A stretch of 64,000 bases of DNA from Agarivorans sp. Alg241-V36 (GCF_900537085.1 NZ_UNRE01000001.1:563163-627162); one strand, 5' to 3'; positions 9,263 through 18,096 are shown, counted from the first letter of the stretch. Notes: generated by a model from the sequence alone, not told the origin. Made by a program: numbers and translations.

Positions 9263-10534
9263 ATGAAAATTGAAATGCTGAGCACGGGTGATGAAGTCTT
9301 ACAAGGTGATATCGCCGATACTAATGCCGCTTGGTGTGGCCAAGAGTTAAATGAGCTTGGTTTAAGCTTTAGCCGCCGCCAAACGGTGGCCGATAATATG
9401 AATGATATCGTTGATGCATTGCAGCAAGCAGCTGAGCGTAGTGACTGGGTATTAGTTAATGGTGGCCTAGGCCCAACCAGCGATGACTTAAGCGCCGAAG
9501 CCGCCGCTCTTTTAACAGGTAACGAGTTAGAACTTAACCAGCACTGGTTTGATCAACTCAAAAGTTGGTATGTGGCACAAAATACCAAAATGCCTGAGAG
9601 CAACATAAAACAAGCAATGCTACCAAAAGGAGCTGTGCTGGTGGATAACCCCATTGGCACGGCCTGTGGTTTTATTGTGGAGCATGCAGGGGCTAAGTTG
9701 ATTTTTACACCCGGCGTACCTAGTGAGTTTAAGCGAATGCTAAAAGAGCAGTGGTTCCCGCTGTTAATGGAAGCCGAGCCCAATGCCCAAGCAAAAGTTA
9801 AACGCTTTTATACCTTTGGTTTATCTGAGTCTTCGCTCAGCGATCGCTTTGATGGCTTGCTTTTGCCAGAAGGTGTCCACCTTGGCTATCGCTCAGCGCG
9901 CCCAAGTATCGAAGTGAAGTTATTTTATCCTCAAGACGAGCCTCAATATGAGCAACTTAGCCAAAAAATTCGTGATGAATTAGCCGAGCATGTATTTACT
10001 GAAGACCAAGGCAATTGGGCGCTACATATTCAACAGTTGATGATTGCCCAAGGCAAAAAGCTAGTTTTAGCCGAATCTTGCACCGGTGGAATGCTGGCGG
10101 CAGAGTTAATAGCTGTAGCCGGCAGCTCAGCCTATTTAGATCGTGGATTTGTCACTTACAGTAATCAGGCAAAGCAACAAAGCATTGGAGTGCCCGCTAG
10201 CACTATCGAAGAATACGGTGCGGTATCTATCGAAACTAGCCAAGCCATGGCTTTGGGCGCGCTTAAACACAGCGATGCAGATATCGCTTTGTCGGTCACT
10301 GGTATCGCAGGACCAAGCGGTGGAAGTGAAGATAAACCCGTAGGCACAGTATGCTTTAGTTTAGCCATGGGCGAGCAGTGTATTAGTCAGCAACTATTAT
10401 TGAGTAATCGAAGCCGCTCGGTGGTGCGTATTATGTCTACAGCCGTTGCAATGGATATGTTGCGCCGACACCTCACTGGGTTGTCGGTGTTAGGTGAGTA
10501 TCAGCACCTAAAACGGATCCGCAGTGCTAATTAG
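9263..10534 (+). CDS. cinA: CinA-family protein: molybdopterin-binding-like domain plus nicotinamide-nucleotide amidase
   Basis: Two-domain CinA protein of 423 residues. The N-terminal half (about 1-170) is the MoCF-type fold (EMLSTGDEVLQGDIADTNAAW and VNGGLGPTSDD) associated with ADP-ribose/CoA pyrophosphatase activity in CinA. The C-terminal domain (about 255-410) is the PncC-type NMN deamidase with AESCTGGMLA, GFVTYSNQAKQ and VTGIAGPSGGSEDKPVGTV. Together they point to pyridine nucleotide repair and salvage. It follows ltaE by 12 bases. Unlike many bacteria, recA is not next to it here. A weak hairpin with T-run follows before msrP. Confidence 0.9.
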   Translation: MKIEMLSTGDEVLQGDIADTNAAWCGQELNELGLSFSRRQTVADNMNDIVDALQQAAERSDWVLVNGGLGPTSDDLSAEAAALLTGNELELNQHWFDQLKSWYVAQNTKMPESNIKQAMLPKGAVLVDNPIGTACGFIVEHAGAKLIFTPGVPSEFKRMLKEQWFPLLMEAEPNAQAKVKRFYTFGLSESSLSDRFDGLLLPEGVHLGYRSARPSIEVKLFYPQDEPQYEQLSQKIRDELAEHVFTEDQGNWALHIQQLMIAQGKKLVLAESCTGGMLAAELIAVAGSSAYLDRGFVTYSNQAKQQSIGVPASTIEEYGAVSIETSQAMALGALKHSDADIALSVTGIAGPSGGSEDKPVGTVCFSLAMGEQCISQQLLLSNRSRSVVRIMSTAVAMDMLRRHLTGLSVLGEYQHLKRIRSAN

Positions 10535-10559
10535 CAGTTCAGTGCTCTAATCACGTTAA

Positions 10560-10597
10560 GGGTTGTTGGCTTAACAGACCCTAACGAAATTTTTTGT
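10560..10597 (+). terminator. Probable terminator after cinA
   Basis: AGGGTTGTT pairs with AACAGACCCT across a short loop (one bulged G). A T-run at about 10589-10595 follows. It lies between cinA and msrP and is weaker than the other terminators in the window. Confidence 0.45.
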
Positions 10598-10631
10598 GCA
10601 CTAGTATGGTCTGTTAAAAAAAGGAGATGCT

Positions 10632-11639
10632 ATGTGGTTGAAATTTAAACGTGATTGGGAAGAGCCAGAATCGGCCGTTACTCCCGAAGCGCTGTTCAAG
10701 CAGCGCCGTAATATTATTAAAGGCTTTGGCGTTGCAGGAGCGGCTGGTTTGCTTCCCACCGCCGGGCATGCTGCCTCGTGGTTTGGTAGCGACGACGAAG
10801 AGCCTACAGCCTTGGTGCGACGAGCACTTGATAAGACCGATGTACCTCCTTTACACAACGATGCCTTAACCCCTGAAGCAAAAGCCACTACTCATAATAA
10901 TTTTTATGAGTTTGGTACTGCGAAAGATGATCCAGTTAAGAATAGCCGCCAGTTTAATCCTAATCCTTGGTCCTTCACCATCGACGGTTTAGTGGAAAAG
11001 CCAGTCACCCTAGACTTAGACGACGTGATGGCTAAAATGGCGCTTGAGCAACGTATTTATCGTTTACGTTGTGTTGAAGCGTGGTCAATGGTTATTCCTT
11101 GGGTGGGCTTTTCTCTAAGCGACTTGCTTAAGCAGGTTAAACCTTTGTCATCGGCTCGTTATGTTGCATTTGAAACGCTCTACGACCCTGAGCAAATGCC
11201 AGGGCAGAAAAGCCGATTTGTTGGCGGAGGTATTGATTACCCTTACGTCGAAGGCTTGCGCTTAGATGAAGCTATGAACCCCCTAAGCTTTATGGCCGTG
11301 GGCATGTATGGCAAAACTTTACCCGCGCAAAATGGTGCGCCCTTGCGCCTCGTTGTACCTTGGAAGTATGGCTTCAAAAGCATTAAATCCATTGTGCGAA
11401 TTCGCTTCACCGATGTAGAGCCGCCAACTACTTGGAATATTCTTTCGCCCCATGAATACGGCTTTTACGCCAACGTAAACCCTAAAGTTGACCACCCGCG
11501 TTGGAGCCAAGCTTCTGAGCGAAGAATTGACGATGCAGGGCTATTGGGGCGTAAACGCCTCGATACCGAAATGTTCAATGGTTATGGTGAGCAGGTTGCC
11601 CATTTATACAAAAACATGGATTTAACCCGCTACTTTTAA
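10632..11639 (+). CDS. msrP: Protein-methionine-sulfoxide reductase catalytic subunit MsrP (YedY)
   Basis: Periplasmic molybdenum-cofactor enzyme that reduces methionine sulfoxide in oxidised envelope proteins. 335 residues (E. coli 334). A twin-arginine signal is visible around residues 23-45 ([18 protein letters not shown]), so it is exported folded with its cofactor. The molybdenum-ligating cysteine is Cys147 in LRCVEAWSM. The sulfite-oxidase fold shows in [10 protein letters not shown] and [20 protein letters not shown]. An AAAAAAGGAG ribosome site precedes ATG 10632. The membrane partner msrQ starts 10 bases after the stop. Confidence 0.95.
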   Translation: MWLKFKRDWEEPESAVTPEALFKQRRNIIKGFGVAGAAGLLPTAGHAASWFGSDDEEPTALVRRALDKTDVPPLHNDALTPEAKATTHNNFYEFGTAKDDPVKNSRQFNPNPWSFTIDGLVEKPVTLDLDDVMAKMALEQRIYRLRCVEAWSMVIPWVGFSLSDLLKQVKPLSSARYVAFETLYDPEQMPGQKSRFVGGGIDYPYVEGLRLDEAMNPLSFMAVGMYGKTLPAQNGAPLRLVVPWKYGFKSIKSIVRIRFTDVEPPTTWNILSPHEYGFYANVNPKVDHPRWSQASERRIDDAGLLGRKRLDTEMFNGYGEQVAHLYKNMDLTRYF

Positions 11640-11649
11640 GGGAGCCTAG

Positions 11650-12273
11650 GTGAATAAAGTTATTAACCAAAAGCTGGCAGCCTATCGTTGGCAAATTAAA
11701 ACGCTATTACATTTAGTGCTGTTGTGCCCCTTGCTTTATTGCATTTTGGCGGTCAGCAATGCTTGGTGGGGCGGTGATCCAGTACAGGCCATTATTCACT
11801 ATTTGGCCAATTCTGCCCTTAATATATTGCTTGTTACCTTATGCTTAGCTCCCTTGTCACGTAAGTTCAAACTGCCTGGCTTATTGGCTTATCGGCGATT
11901 AATTGGTCTTTACGTATTTGTTTATGCGCTGCTGCATTTGGCTGCTTACTTGGTGATTGACTTAGGTTTAGACTGGCAGCTGTTTTGGCAGGAAAATTTG
12001 CAACGACCTTATATTTGGTTAGGCATGGTGGCTTTTTTAGTGCTCCTGGCAATGAGCATTACCTCGGTGAAGGTTTTGCAGCAAAAGCTGGGCAAACGTT
12101 GGTTACAACTGCATGGCTTTATCTATCCGATTACCTTGCTGGTATTGGTGCACTTTTGGTGGTCATTAAAATCAGGTTGGTTAGAGCCGGTGCTTTATTT
12201 AGCGCTTGTTATTGGCTTGATATCGCTGCGAAAACTTCAAGTTCAGCGTTGGTTAGGCAGTTTTAGCAAGTAG
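11650..12273 (+). CDS. msrQ: Heme-binding membrane subunit MsrQ (YedZ)
   Basis: Integral membrane b-type cytochrome that passes electrons from the quinone pool or flavin reductases to MsrP. 207 residues, about six membrane segments, ferric-reductase-like domain. Candidate heme-ligand histidines are in YALLHLAAYLVID, LQLHGFIYP and LVLVHFWW. GTG start at 11650 with GGGAG upstream, 10 bases after msrP, so the two form an operon. It ends exactly one base before the stop codon of the convergent diguanylate cyclase gene. Confidence 0.94.
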   Translation: MNKVINQKLAAYRWQIKTLLHLVLLCPLLYCILAVSNAWWGGDPVQAIIHYLANSALNILLVTLCLAPLSRKFKLPGLLAYRRLIGLYVFVYALLHLAAYLVIDLGLDWQLFWQENLQRPYIWLGMVAFLVLLAMSITSVKVLQQKLGKRWLQLHGFIYPITLLVLVHFWWSLKSGWLEPVLYLALVIGLISLRKLQVQRWLGSFSK

Positions 12274-13233
12274 CTATTTTGCAGCTGTCCACAGTGCGTA
12301 GTTGTTTTTACCATTGTGTTTAACTTGGTACATCGCTTGGTCAGCCCTATGAAGAATTTGCTTAAAGTCTTCATTGTGGCGGTGAAAGGTGCACATACCA
12401 ATGCTAAGGCTTACCGAAACTTCGATATGATTAAAGTGATGGGGTTGGTTAAAACTCTTAAGCAGCGTTTGTGCTAGCTGCTCTAGCTTTTCACTTTCAC
12501 TAAAAGGAAGTAGTAAGGCAAACTCATCACCGCCAATGCGGCCCGCTTTGCCTTGCTTCGGGCAGTTGTCCTGAATACGTTGAGCACACGCTTTAAGAAT
12601 GTGGTCGCCCGCTGTGTGACCGTGTTGGTCGTTAATGGGCTTAAACTGGTCTAAATCTACAAACATTAAGGTGCCACCCTCGGCATCTATGGTTTGGCAG
12701 AATTTATTAAACTCATCTTCGAAAGCGTGGCGGTTTAGTAGGCCGGTTAGGGTGTCGTGATGAGCTAGCTTGGATAAGCGATGTTGGTCGACCCGCAATT
12801 GCGTAACGTCGATATGCGTACCAATCACTCGCAGTGGATTGTTATGCTGATCATACTCTTGAATGGTGCCGCGATCTTTTATCCAGCGGGTACTGCCATC
12901 TTGGTGCACCATCCGGTATTCAATATTGTATTCACCGCTATGGCCGCGAATCATCGATTCAAAGGCTTCGATGGCCAGTTCTTTATCTTCAGGGTGAAGG
13001 TTTGATTTCCAGTTTTCGTAAAGGGCTTCTTGTTCGGTGGCTGAGATACCACAAATTTTTCCGTATTCACAATTGTAAAGGCTGAGTCGGCCGCTCGGAA
13101 TATCTTGCTCCCAAAGTACAAGGCCACTGTCGTTCAAGGTAATATTGAGAAGGTTTCGGGTATCCTCTAGCTGGGATTTTAGTTGCCGATTTTGCTCACG
13201 CAATTCGGCGATTATCTTGTCGCTTTCATCCAT
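12274..13233 (-). CDS. PAS-GGDEF diguanylate cyclase
   Basis: Soluble signalling protein of 319 residues predicted to make cyclic di-GMP. A short N-terminal coiled coil (about 1-30) leads to a PAS/PAC domain (about 30-150; HPEDKELAIEAF and EYRMVHQDGSTRWIKDRG are typical PAS_3). The GGDEF domain follows with intact catalytic signature GGDEF at residues 234-238 and LAHHDTLTGLLNR at its start. No RxxD inhibitory site is visible five residues before GGDEF, so product inhibition is not expected. No membrane segments. It ends back-to-back with msrQ. The signal sensed by PAS cannot be told. Confidence 0.92.
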   Translation of the reverse strand: MDESDKIIAELREQNRQLKSQLEDTRNLLNITLNDSGLVLWEQDIPSGRLSLYNCEYGKICGISATEQEALYENWKSNLHPEDKELAIEAFESMIRGHSGEYNIEYRMVHQDGSTRWIKDRGTIQEYDQHNNPLRVIGTHIDVTQLRVDQHRLSKLAHHDTLTGLLNRHAFEDEFNKFCQTIDAEGGTLMFVDLDQFKPINDQHGHTAGDHILKACAQRIQDNCPKQGKAGRIGGDEFALLLPFSESEKLEQLAQTLLKSFNQPHHFNHIEVSVSLSIGMCTFHRHNEDFKQILHRADQAMYQVKHNGKNNYALWTAAK

Positions 13234-13324
13234 AAATACGGCTTTACAAAATTTTCACAATTGTAAGCAGCTTATCAAATTTTGTTATAGCTTTCCTATA
13301 ATTTTTTGACTCATTGGTCAAATT

Positions 13325-13360
13325 AAAAAGGCGATACAGTTTTTAATTCCGTATCGCCTA
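13325..13360 (-). terminator. Terminator after glyoxalase gene
   Basis: AGGCGATAC (13329-13337) and GTATCGCCT (13351-13359) pair perfectly. On the minus strand the stem is followed by TTTTTAATTT. It lies 31 bases past the glyoxalase stop. Confidence 0.75.
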
Positions 13361-13390
13361 GTTTACACTTTGATTTTAAAGGCTAAAATC

Positions 13391-13846
13391 TTACCAAGAG
13401 CCAGTACTTGGCATAGATGCCCAAGGCTCCTGTGGAGCTAAAGACTCACCTTGCTGGAGAAGCTCTACAGAGATCCCATCGGGCGAAACCACAAATGCCA
13501 TGTGGCCATCTCTTGGTGGGCGATTAATGGTTACACCTGCATCTTGAAGTTTTTGACACAGACCGTAAATATCTTCCACCGAAACCGCAATGTGACCAAA
13601 GTTACGACCGCCACTATAGCTTTCTTGCTGGCCATCTTCATCAGGCCAATTGTAGGTGAGCTCTAGGCATGGCGCGTTTTCTGCCTTTACTCGTTCAATG
13701 TCTTCATCGGCAGCTAAATAGATGAGTGAAAAACGGCCTTGCTCACTTTCGTAGCGACGAACTTCGCTCATTCCCAATAAGTCACAGTAAAAGCGCATAG
13801 ACTCATCGAGATCTTTAACGCGAACCATGGTGTGAAGAAACTTCAT
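13391..13846 (-). CDS. Glyoxalase I (lactoylglutathione lyase)-like VOC protein
   Basis: Metal enzyme of the vicinal-oxygen-chelate family, 151 residues, probably converting the methylglyoxal-glutathione adduct to S-lactoylglutathione. The four metal ligands of GloA are all in place: His5 (MKFLH), Glu62 (LELTYNW), His85 (FGHIAVSV) and Glu128 (ISVELL). The LELTYNW and GHIAVSV strings are near-identical to GloA, so this is closer to glyoxalase I than to generic VOC proteins. The C-terminal tail after residue 130 (QGESLAPQEPWASMPSTGSW) is longer than in E. coli GloA. It lies just downstream of the flavoreductase fusion gene, 38 bases away on the same strand. Confidence 0.85.
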   Translation of the reverse strand: MKFLHTMVRVKDLDESMRFYCDLLGMSEVRRYESEQGRFSLIYLAADEDIERVKAENAPCLELTYNWPDEDGQQESYSGGRNFGHIAVSVEDIYGLCQKLQDAGVTINRPPRDGHMAFVVSPDGISVELLQQGESLAPQEPWASMPSTGSW

Positions 13847-13884
13847 AATGTCTTCCTATTAGTTTAATAATGAATAAATTTTAA

Positions 13885-15759
13885 CTAATCCTGAGTGATG
13901 CATACATCCTCTTTGGGAATGCAGCTGCAACTCAAAATATAGCCTTGTTGTTTTTCGTCGTCGGTTAATCCACTATCTTCTAGTACCTCAACCGCTCCAC
14001 TTTGTAATTTAACTTTACAGCTGCCACAAAAGCCGCCGCGGCAAGAATAAGGCAGGTTCAAACCTGCTTGCTCTGCCTGTTCTAGCAAATTTTGCTGATT
14101 ATTACCCTGAAGGTAGGTATCCCAAGAATCGAAGAGAATGTTTAGCGCTTTGGTCTCTGCACTGGCAGTAACTTGATGACCAAAGCTTTCTTCATAATAG
14201 TCATCTTCGTGTAAGCCTAGTGCCAACAGTTGTTCCTTGGCGCTTTGCATAAAGGCTTGGGGCCCACACACATAAACAGCGCGCTGTTCTAGATCTGGCA
14301 CATCCATTAGCATTCCGCGATTCAGACGACCTTGATAGCCTTGCCAGCTGTTTTCGGCTTGCTGGGTAAGGGTATAGCGAATGCTGCAATTGCTAAAACT
14401 TTGGCTTAGTAGCGCGAGCTCTTGTTCTGCAATTAGGTCTTTTTCACTGTGAGCACTGTGTAAAAATACAATGTCTCGGTCGATGTTTAAATCACTTAAA
14501 TAACGCATCATCGACAACATTGGGGTAATACCGCTGCCGGCCGAGAGTAATAGCAATTTAGCGTTACTACTTTGCTTAATATGAAAATCACCACTTGGTG
14601 CATGGGCTTTTAAACGCATGCCGGGTTTAAGTTGATCGTGAAGCCAGTTAGATACTTGGCCGTTCACCACCCGTTTAACAGTAATGGCTAAACGCTGTGG
14701 GCGGGTAGGCGAGCTTGAAAGGGTGTAATTGCGGCGCAGTGGTTTGCCAACAATTTCAAACTCAAAGCCTAAATACTGGCCTGGCAAATATTCACTTAAG
14801 GTTTGCTCTGGAGCTTCAAAGATAAAGGTTTTTACATCGTGAGTATCTTGCTTTATTGCCTCGCAACGCAGGGCGAGAGCTTCTCCCTGCTGCCACTGTT
14901 GCTTATCTGGTGGGTTTTGGCTTCGTTTGTTTACATTTTCTGGATAATGCTCGGGTGTGCGAGTTTCGAGAACTTCTATAGGATCGTAGAGGCTGATATT
15001 TCCACTGTTTAACGCCACCACATTTTGCCCAAAATAGACGTTGCCGCCTTCACCCTGGCGATATTTAGCGAGTGTACTCAGTGGCTCTTTGTTGGCATTA
15101 AACTCACCGGTGCGCTGGTCTAGGGTGGTGAATACACAGCGTGAACAAGGGTTTTGCACCTCAAATTCAACTTCGCCTATTTTAAAGCGTTTCCAGCCGT
15201 CTTCGGCAAAGGCTTCAGTGTTTTTTACCACAAGGTTGGGGCGAAACTGCTCCATGCTGTGCTGGGAGCTTGAGCGAAGGTTTAGGTCTTCAAGTGATGC
15301 TTCAGATATTAATAACAGTGGGTAGCCATCGGCAAAGGCCACTTGGCTTTCTCGGTGTTTTACCTGGCGAGAAGAGTGTTCACCAAAGAACACCAGATGG
15401 CATGGTTCGCCTAAGTAGCGGCTAAACCATTGATCGTATGATTCGCTGCAATGCTGGGCTTGTACTGCATCTTTCCAAATCATTACTTGCTTGTAATCAT
15501 TTGAAAAATCGCTGTAACGCAAGGCCAAATTTGGCATGTTTTCGGCGCGAAGTTGTAGGCCTGTTTGAGTGAGCGCGCTATGGATCTGCGCCAGTTTAGG
15601 GTGAGTGCGCGCAGTGATTTGTATACCGTCGGGTTGGCATACAACAAAGCGGCGGTCAAAGGCTAAACCATGTTCTTCAACAAAGGCGTGGTTGAGGTGA
15701 ATACCTGCGGTTGATTTGATCGGATAAACACTTAATTGACTAACACGAGCATCATTCAC
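13885..15759 (-). CDS. MOSC domain - FAD/NAD(P)H reductase - 2Fe-2S ferredoxin fusion protein
   Basis: Three-part redox protein of about 624 residues. The N-terminus (about 1-270) is a MOSC_N plus MOSC unit as in YcbX, with the conserved cysteine in NPCSRCVFTTLDQRTGE. Next is a ferredoxin-reductase module (about 295-520) with FAD motif RRNYTLSSSP and nucleotide motif LLSAGSGITPMLSMMRYL. Last is a plant-type 2Fe-2S ferredoxin with CRGGFCGSC and a distal cysteine in LSCSC. Likely role: NAD(P)H-driven reduction of N-hydroxylated substrates or another molybdenum-linked reaction. This is inference from YcbX. GTG at 15759 is preferred: AAGGAAG lies 8 bases upstream and the protein then begins like YcbX. 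A TTG at 15804 would add 15 residues but has no ribosome site. Confidence 0.82.
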   Translation of the reverse strand: MNDARVSQLSVYPIKSTAGIHLNHAFVEEHGLAFDRRFVVCQPDGIQITARTHPKLAQIHSALTQTGLQLRAENMPNLALRYSDFSNDYKQVMIWKDAVQAQHCSESYDQWFSRYLGEPCHLVFFGEHSSRQVKHRESQVAFADGYPLLLISEASLEDLNLRSSSQHSMEQFRPNLVVKNTEAFAEDGWKRFKIGEVEFEVQNPCSRCVFTTLDQRTGEFNANKEPLSTLAKYRQGEGGNVYFGQNVVALNSGNISLYDPIEVLETRTPEHYPENVNKRSQNPPDKQQWQQGEALALRCEAIKQDTHDVKTFIFEAPEQTLSEYLPGQYLGFEFEIVGKPLRRNYTLSSSPTRPQRLAITVKRVVNGQVSNWLHDQLKPGMRLKAHAPSGDFHIKQSSNAKLLLLSAGSGITPMLSMMRYLSDLNIDRDIVFLHSAHSEKDLIAEQELALLSQSFSNCSIRYTLTQQAENSWQGYQGRLNRGMLMDVPDLEQRAVYVCGPQAFMQSAKEQLLALGLHEDDYYEESFGHQVTASAETKALNILFDSWDTYLQGNNQQNLLEQAEQAGLNLPYSCRGGFCGSCKVKLQSGAVEVLEDSGLTDDEKQQGYILSCSCIPKEDVCITQD

Positions 15760-15999
15760 TACTGGAGCTTCCTTTTGCCTATTTAATCTAGCAATAGTAC
15801 TCAAGCAAACGTCTGGTAGCTAGGGTATTAGGTAAAAATGGGCTGAGTTTTCACCCTACAACTTAACCAGCAAATAATGGGTTAAAGTGTAATTATATTA
15901 TAAATGAATCTGTCAGTTTAATTTACATTGGAACTAGGGCCTGAGTAGCGCAGAAAATTATCTATATATTTATCATTGCTTTATCGTTCAGCCTTTTTA
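15760..15999. other. Divergent intergenic region
   Basis: A 240-base AT-rich gap between the fusion gene and the PEP-CTERM sigma-54 promoter. It should hold the minus-strand promoter and any activator sites for the sigma-54 promoter. I saw no clear repeated activator motif. Confidence 0.4.
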
Positions 16000-16015
16000 T
16001 GGCGTGTTTTTTGCT
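16000..16015 (+). promoter_or_regulatory. Sigma-54 (RpoN) promoter of PEP-CTERM gene
   Basis: TGGCGTGTTTTTTGCT matches the sigma-54 pattern TGGCAC-N5-TTGCW, with GG and GC exactly 10 bases apart. The predicted start of transcription is near 16026, about 40 bases before the ATG at 16066. The second PEP-CTERM gene in the window has the same arrangement. Confidence 0.75.
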
Positions 16016-16065
16016 CAATTAGAAAACTTTTAAACTCACGTGTTTATTAAGGAAGGGAAGCAGTC

Positions 16066-17379
16066 ATGAACAAAAAAGTTTTGCAGGCCTCGCTAGTTTC
16101 GTTAGCGGTTGGAGCACTCTATGTGCCTGCGGCCTCAGCTATAGTCATCACCGAAAGTTTTGATGCAATGGAGCTAGCGCAGTCTTTGTTAGTTCCTGAT
16201 TCAAGCATTGTGATTAATTCGGCAACCTTATCTCAATCTGGTACTGGGCAAGCAGGTACTTTCACCAATGATTCTGGTGTATATGGTATTCCTTCAGAAG
16301 GTGGGGTAGTGCTTAGCTCGGGTTTAGTCAGTTCTTACGAGGATGGGCCAAATACTCAAGATGGGTTTACCGCGAGCTTTAACACTGCTGCAACAGCTGA
16401 GCAAAATGCGATGTTAACGCCTTTAACCGGTATTCAGAACCATTTTGATCCGGTGCAGTTAGACATTAGCTTTACGGTAAATTCAGTCGACCCTACTACC
16501 TTGACTTTTTTCGGGGTATTTGGCTCTGAAGAGTGGCCAGAATTTGTGAATGGCGGTGTTACCGATGGCTTTGGCTTATTTTTGAACGGTGAGAATATCG
16601 CAGGTGCTTTACCCACCGGTTCTAGTGCTGGTGACCCTTTGTTACCTATCAATATTAACCACCCAGATATGAGCGACATTCGAGGTACTGAGCTTGATGG
16701 CGTACTAGCACCAAATGGAAATCCGCAGTTGCGTTTCGATGCCCCTGTTCAACCAGGCGTAAACACCTTTACTTTCATCTTGGCTGATGCTGGCGATAAC
16801 ATTTTAGATACCACGATCTTTTTAAGTAGCTTTGGTGAATTGGGTGAATCTGAATTCGTGCCGATTTTACCGGATCCTAGTAATCCTACAAACGAAGACG
16901 GTGCCTTTGTGTTTGACCTACCAGAAGTACAAGGTGGTGAAACCATTTGGATTGACCCTGATGTTGCTGCTGGTTACGTATACTCTACAGATGGTATGTT
17001 TGCTTCGGTAACTGCACCTTCCTTAGCCTCGGTGAATGACCCAGATGGTTACGTGATAGAGTTTTTGTTTGAAGGCGTGTTGCAGCAAATCGCTTTAGCA
17101 GCAGGCGAAACTTTTGAGTTTGGTATCAACTTTGACCCTGTAAGTACCTTTACTTTAAATGGTATTAACTTAGACCTTGGCTTGGATCCTACCGATCCAT
17201 TGGCATTTGTTACTGGTTTGTCCTTTGTAGAAACTGGCAGTTTCCAGGTGTCACAGTTACCGATCGAAGTATTTGTGCCAGATAGCAATAGCGTACCAGA
17301 GTCTCCAACTTTGTTTATGTTTGGTCTCGTTATGGCATTTTGGGCTGGACGAAAAAAACTCAGTGCTTATTATAAATAG
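16066..17379 (+). CDS. Choice-of-anchor L domain protein with PEP-CTERM-like sorting tail
   Basis: Secreted surface protein of 437 residues. Signal peptide about 1-25 ending ASA. Residues about 30-230 form a choice-of-anchor L domain, recognised by GVYGIPSEGGVVLSSG, FGVFGSEEWPEF and DGFGLFLNG. The C-terminus has the PEP-CTERM layout: motif VPES (canonical PEP changed to PES), a hydrophobic helix LFMFGLVMAFWAG and a basic tail RKK. Exosortase would cut at the motif after export and link the protein to the outer surface or exopolysaccharide. No exosortase is in the window. AAGGAAGGGAAG precedes the ATG and a sigma-54 promoter lies upstream. Ligand unknown. Confidence 0.82.
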   Translation: MNKKVLQASLVSLAVGALYVPAASAIVITESFDAMELAQSLLVPDSSIVINSATLSQSGTGQAGTFTNDSGVYGIPSEGGVVLSSGLVSSYEDGPNTQDGFTASFNTAATAEQNAMLTPLTGIQNHFDPVQLDISFTVNSVDPTTLTFFGVFGSEEWPEFVNGGVTDGFGLFLNGENIAGALPTGSSAGDPLLPININHPDMSDIRGTELDGVLAPNGNPQLRFDAPVQPGVNTFTFILADAGDNILDTTIFLSSFGELGESEFVPILPDPSNPTNEDGAFVFDLPEVQGGETIWIDPDVAAGYVYSTDGMFASVTAPSLASVNDPDGYVIEFLFEGVLQQIALAAGETFEFGINFDPVSTFTLNGINLDLGLDPTDPLAFVTGLSFVETGSFQVSQLPIEVFVPDSNSVPESPTLFMFGLVMAFWAGRKKLSAYYK

Positions 17380-17392
17380 TATTGTTTTTAAG

Positions 17393-17425
17393 AGCCTAAG
17401 TGAAAACTTAGGCTTTAATCTTTTT
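17393..17425 (+). terminator. Terminator or attenuator after PEP-CTERM gene
   Basis: AGCCTAAGT, a GAAA tetraloop, then ACTTAGGCT, followed by TTAATCTTTTT. It lies 14 bases after the stop and 9 bases before the next gene's start, so it may only partly block read-through into that gene. Confidence 0.75.
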
Positions 17426-17433
17426 GGGGTGTC

Positions 17434-18033
17434 ATGAAACATATACTGGTAGTTGTTTGGTCTATTGCGGTGTTTATTAGTGGCAGTGTGGTTGCTGCTG
17501 ATGATTCTGGTAAATTCGCGGCAAAGGGCGCAGCAAGGAAAAGCTGCAATGACTTTACGCAAAGCGCTCAACAAAAAAACTCTGATTACTTGCTTTATGG
17601 CGGTTGGCTAGAAGGTTATGTAACGTCTTACAATCAATTTCAGCCCTCAAACTATGATGTGGTTCCTTGGCAAACTACCGAGCTGTTACTAGCGTTGCTA
17701 CAGCGTCATTGTAAAGCGAACCCCGATATAAAGTACTTAGATGCAGTAAATAGCTTAATTAAAACGGTGTTTCCGATTCGTTTGGAAAAGGAAAGCCCTT
17801 TAGTGAAGGTCTCGGTGGCTGATAAGGATTCTTATTATTACGTAGAGATTTTGCAACGTGCTAAACAGCGGTTAAAGTTTTTAGGTTATTACAACACTGC
17901 GGTAGATGGCTCAGTATTTACCCCGTTGGATGTAGAAGTATTTGTTAAGTACCAAAAAGATCTGGGTATTCCGCAAACCGGTATTCCCGACCAATTTACC
18001 CTGTCTAATTTATTCCTCAAAAAGACTCAATAA
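17434..18033 (+). CDS. Secreted protein with C-terminal peptidoglycan-binding domain
   Basis: Exported protein of 199 residues. Signal peptide about 1-21 (ending VVA). A helical middle (about 30-120) contains two cysteines (KSCNDF and RHCKANP) arranged as in HdeA/Rap1a-like small periplasmic domains. The C-terminal part (about 135-195; ILQRAKQRLKFLGYYNTAVDG, FVKYQKDLGIPQTGIPDQFTLSNL) matches the PG_binding_1 fold that grips peptidoglycan. It may sit in the periplasm bound to the wall. It starts 54 bases after the PEP-CTERM gene and may share its sigma-54 promoter. Function is not known, and the domain call for the middle is tentative. Confidence 0.75.
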   Translation: MKHILVVVWSIAVFISGSVVAADDSGKFAAKGAARKSCNDFTQSAQQKNSDYLLYGGWLEGYVTSYNQFQPSNYDVVPWQTTELLLALLQRHCKANPDIKYLDAVNSLIKTVFPIRLEKESPLVKVSVADKDSYYYVEILQRAKQRLKFLGYYNTAVDGSVFTPLDVEVFVKYQKDLGIPQTGIPDQFTLSNLFLKKTQ

Positions 18034-18062
18034 TACCGCTTAATGCTTAATGCTTAGTGCTA

Positions 18063-18096
18063 CAGAGCCACTTTCTTGTAAGGAAAGTGGCTCTGT
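18063..18096 (+). terminator. Terminator between the peptidoglycan-binding gene and dinB
   Basis: CAGAGCCACTTTC and GAAAGTGGCTCTG form a perfect 13-base stem with a 7-base loop. The T-rich tract after it is broken (TTACTTTGAATTTTT). Confidence 0.7.
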
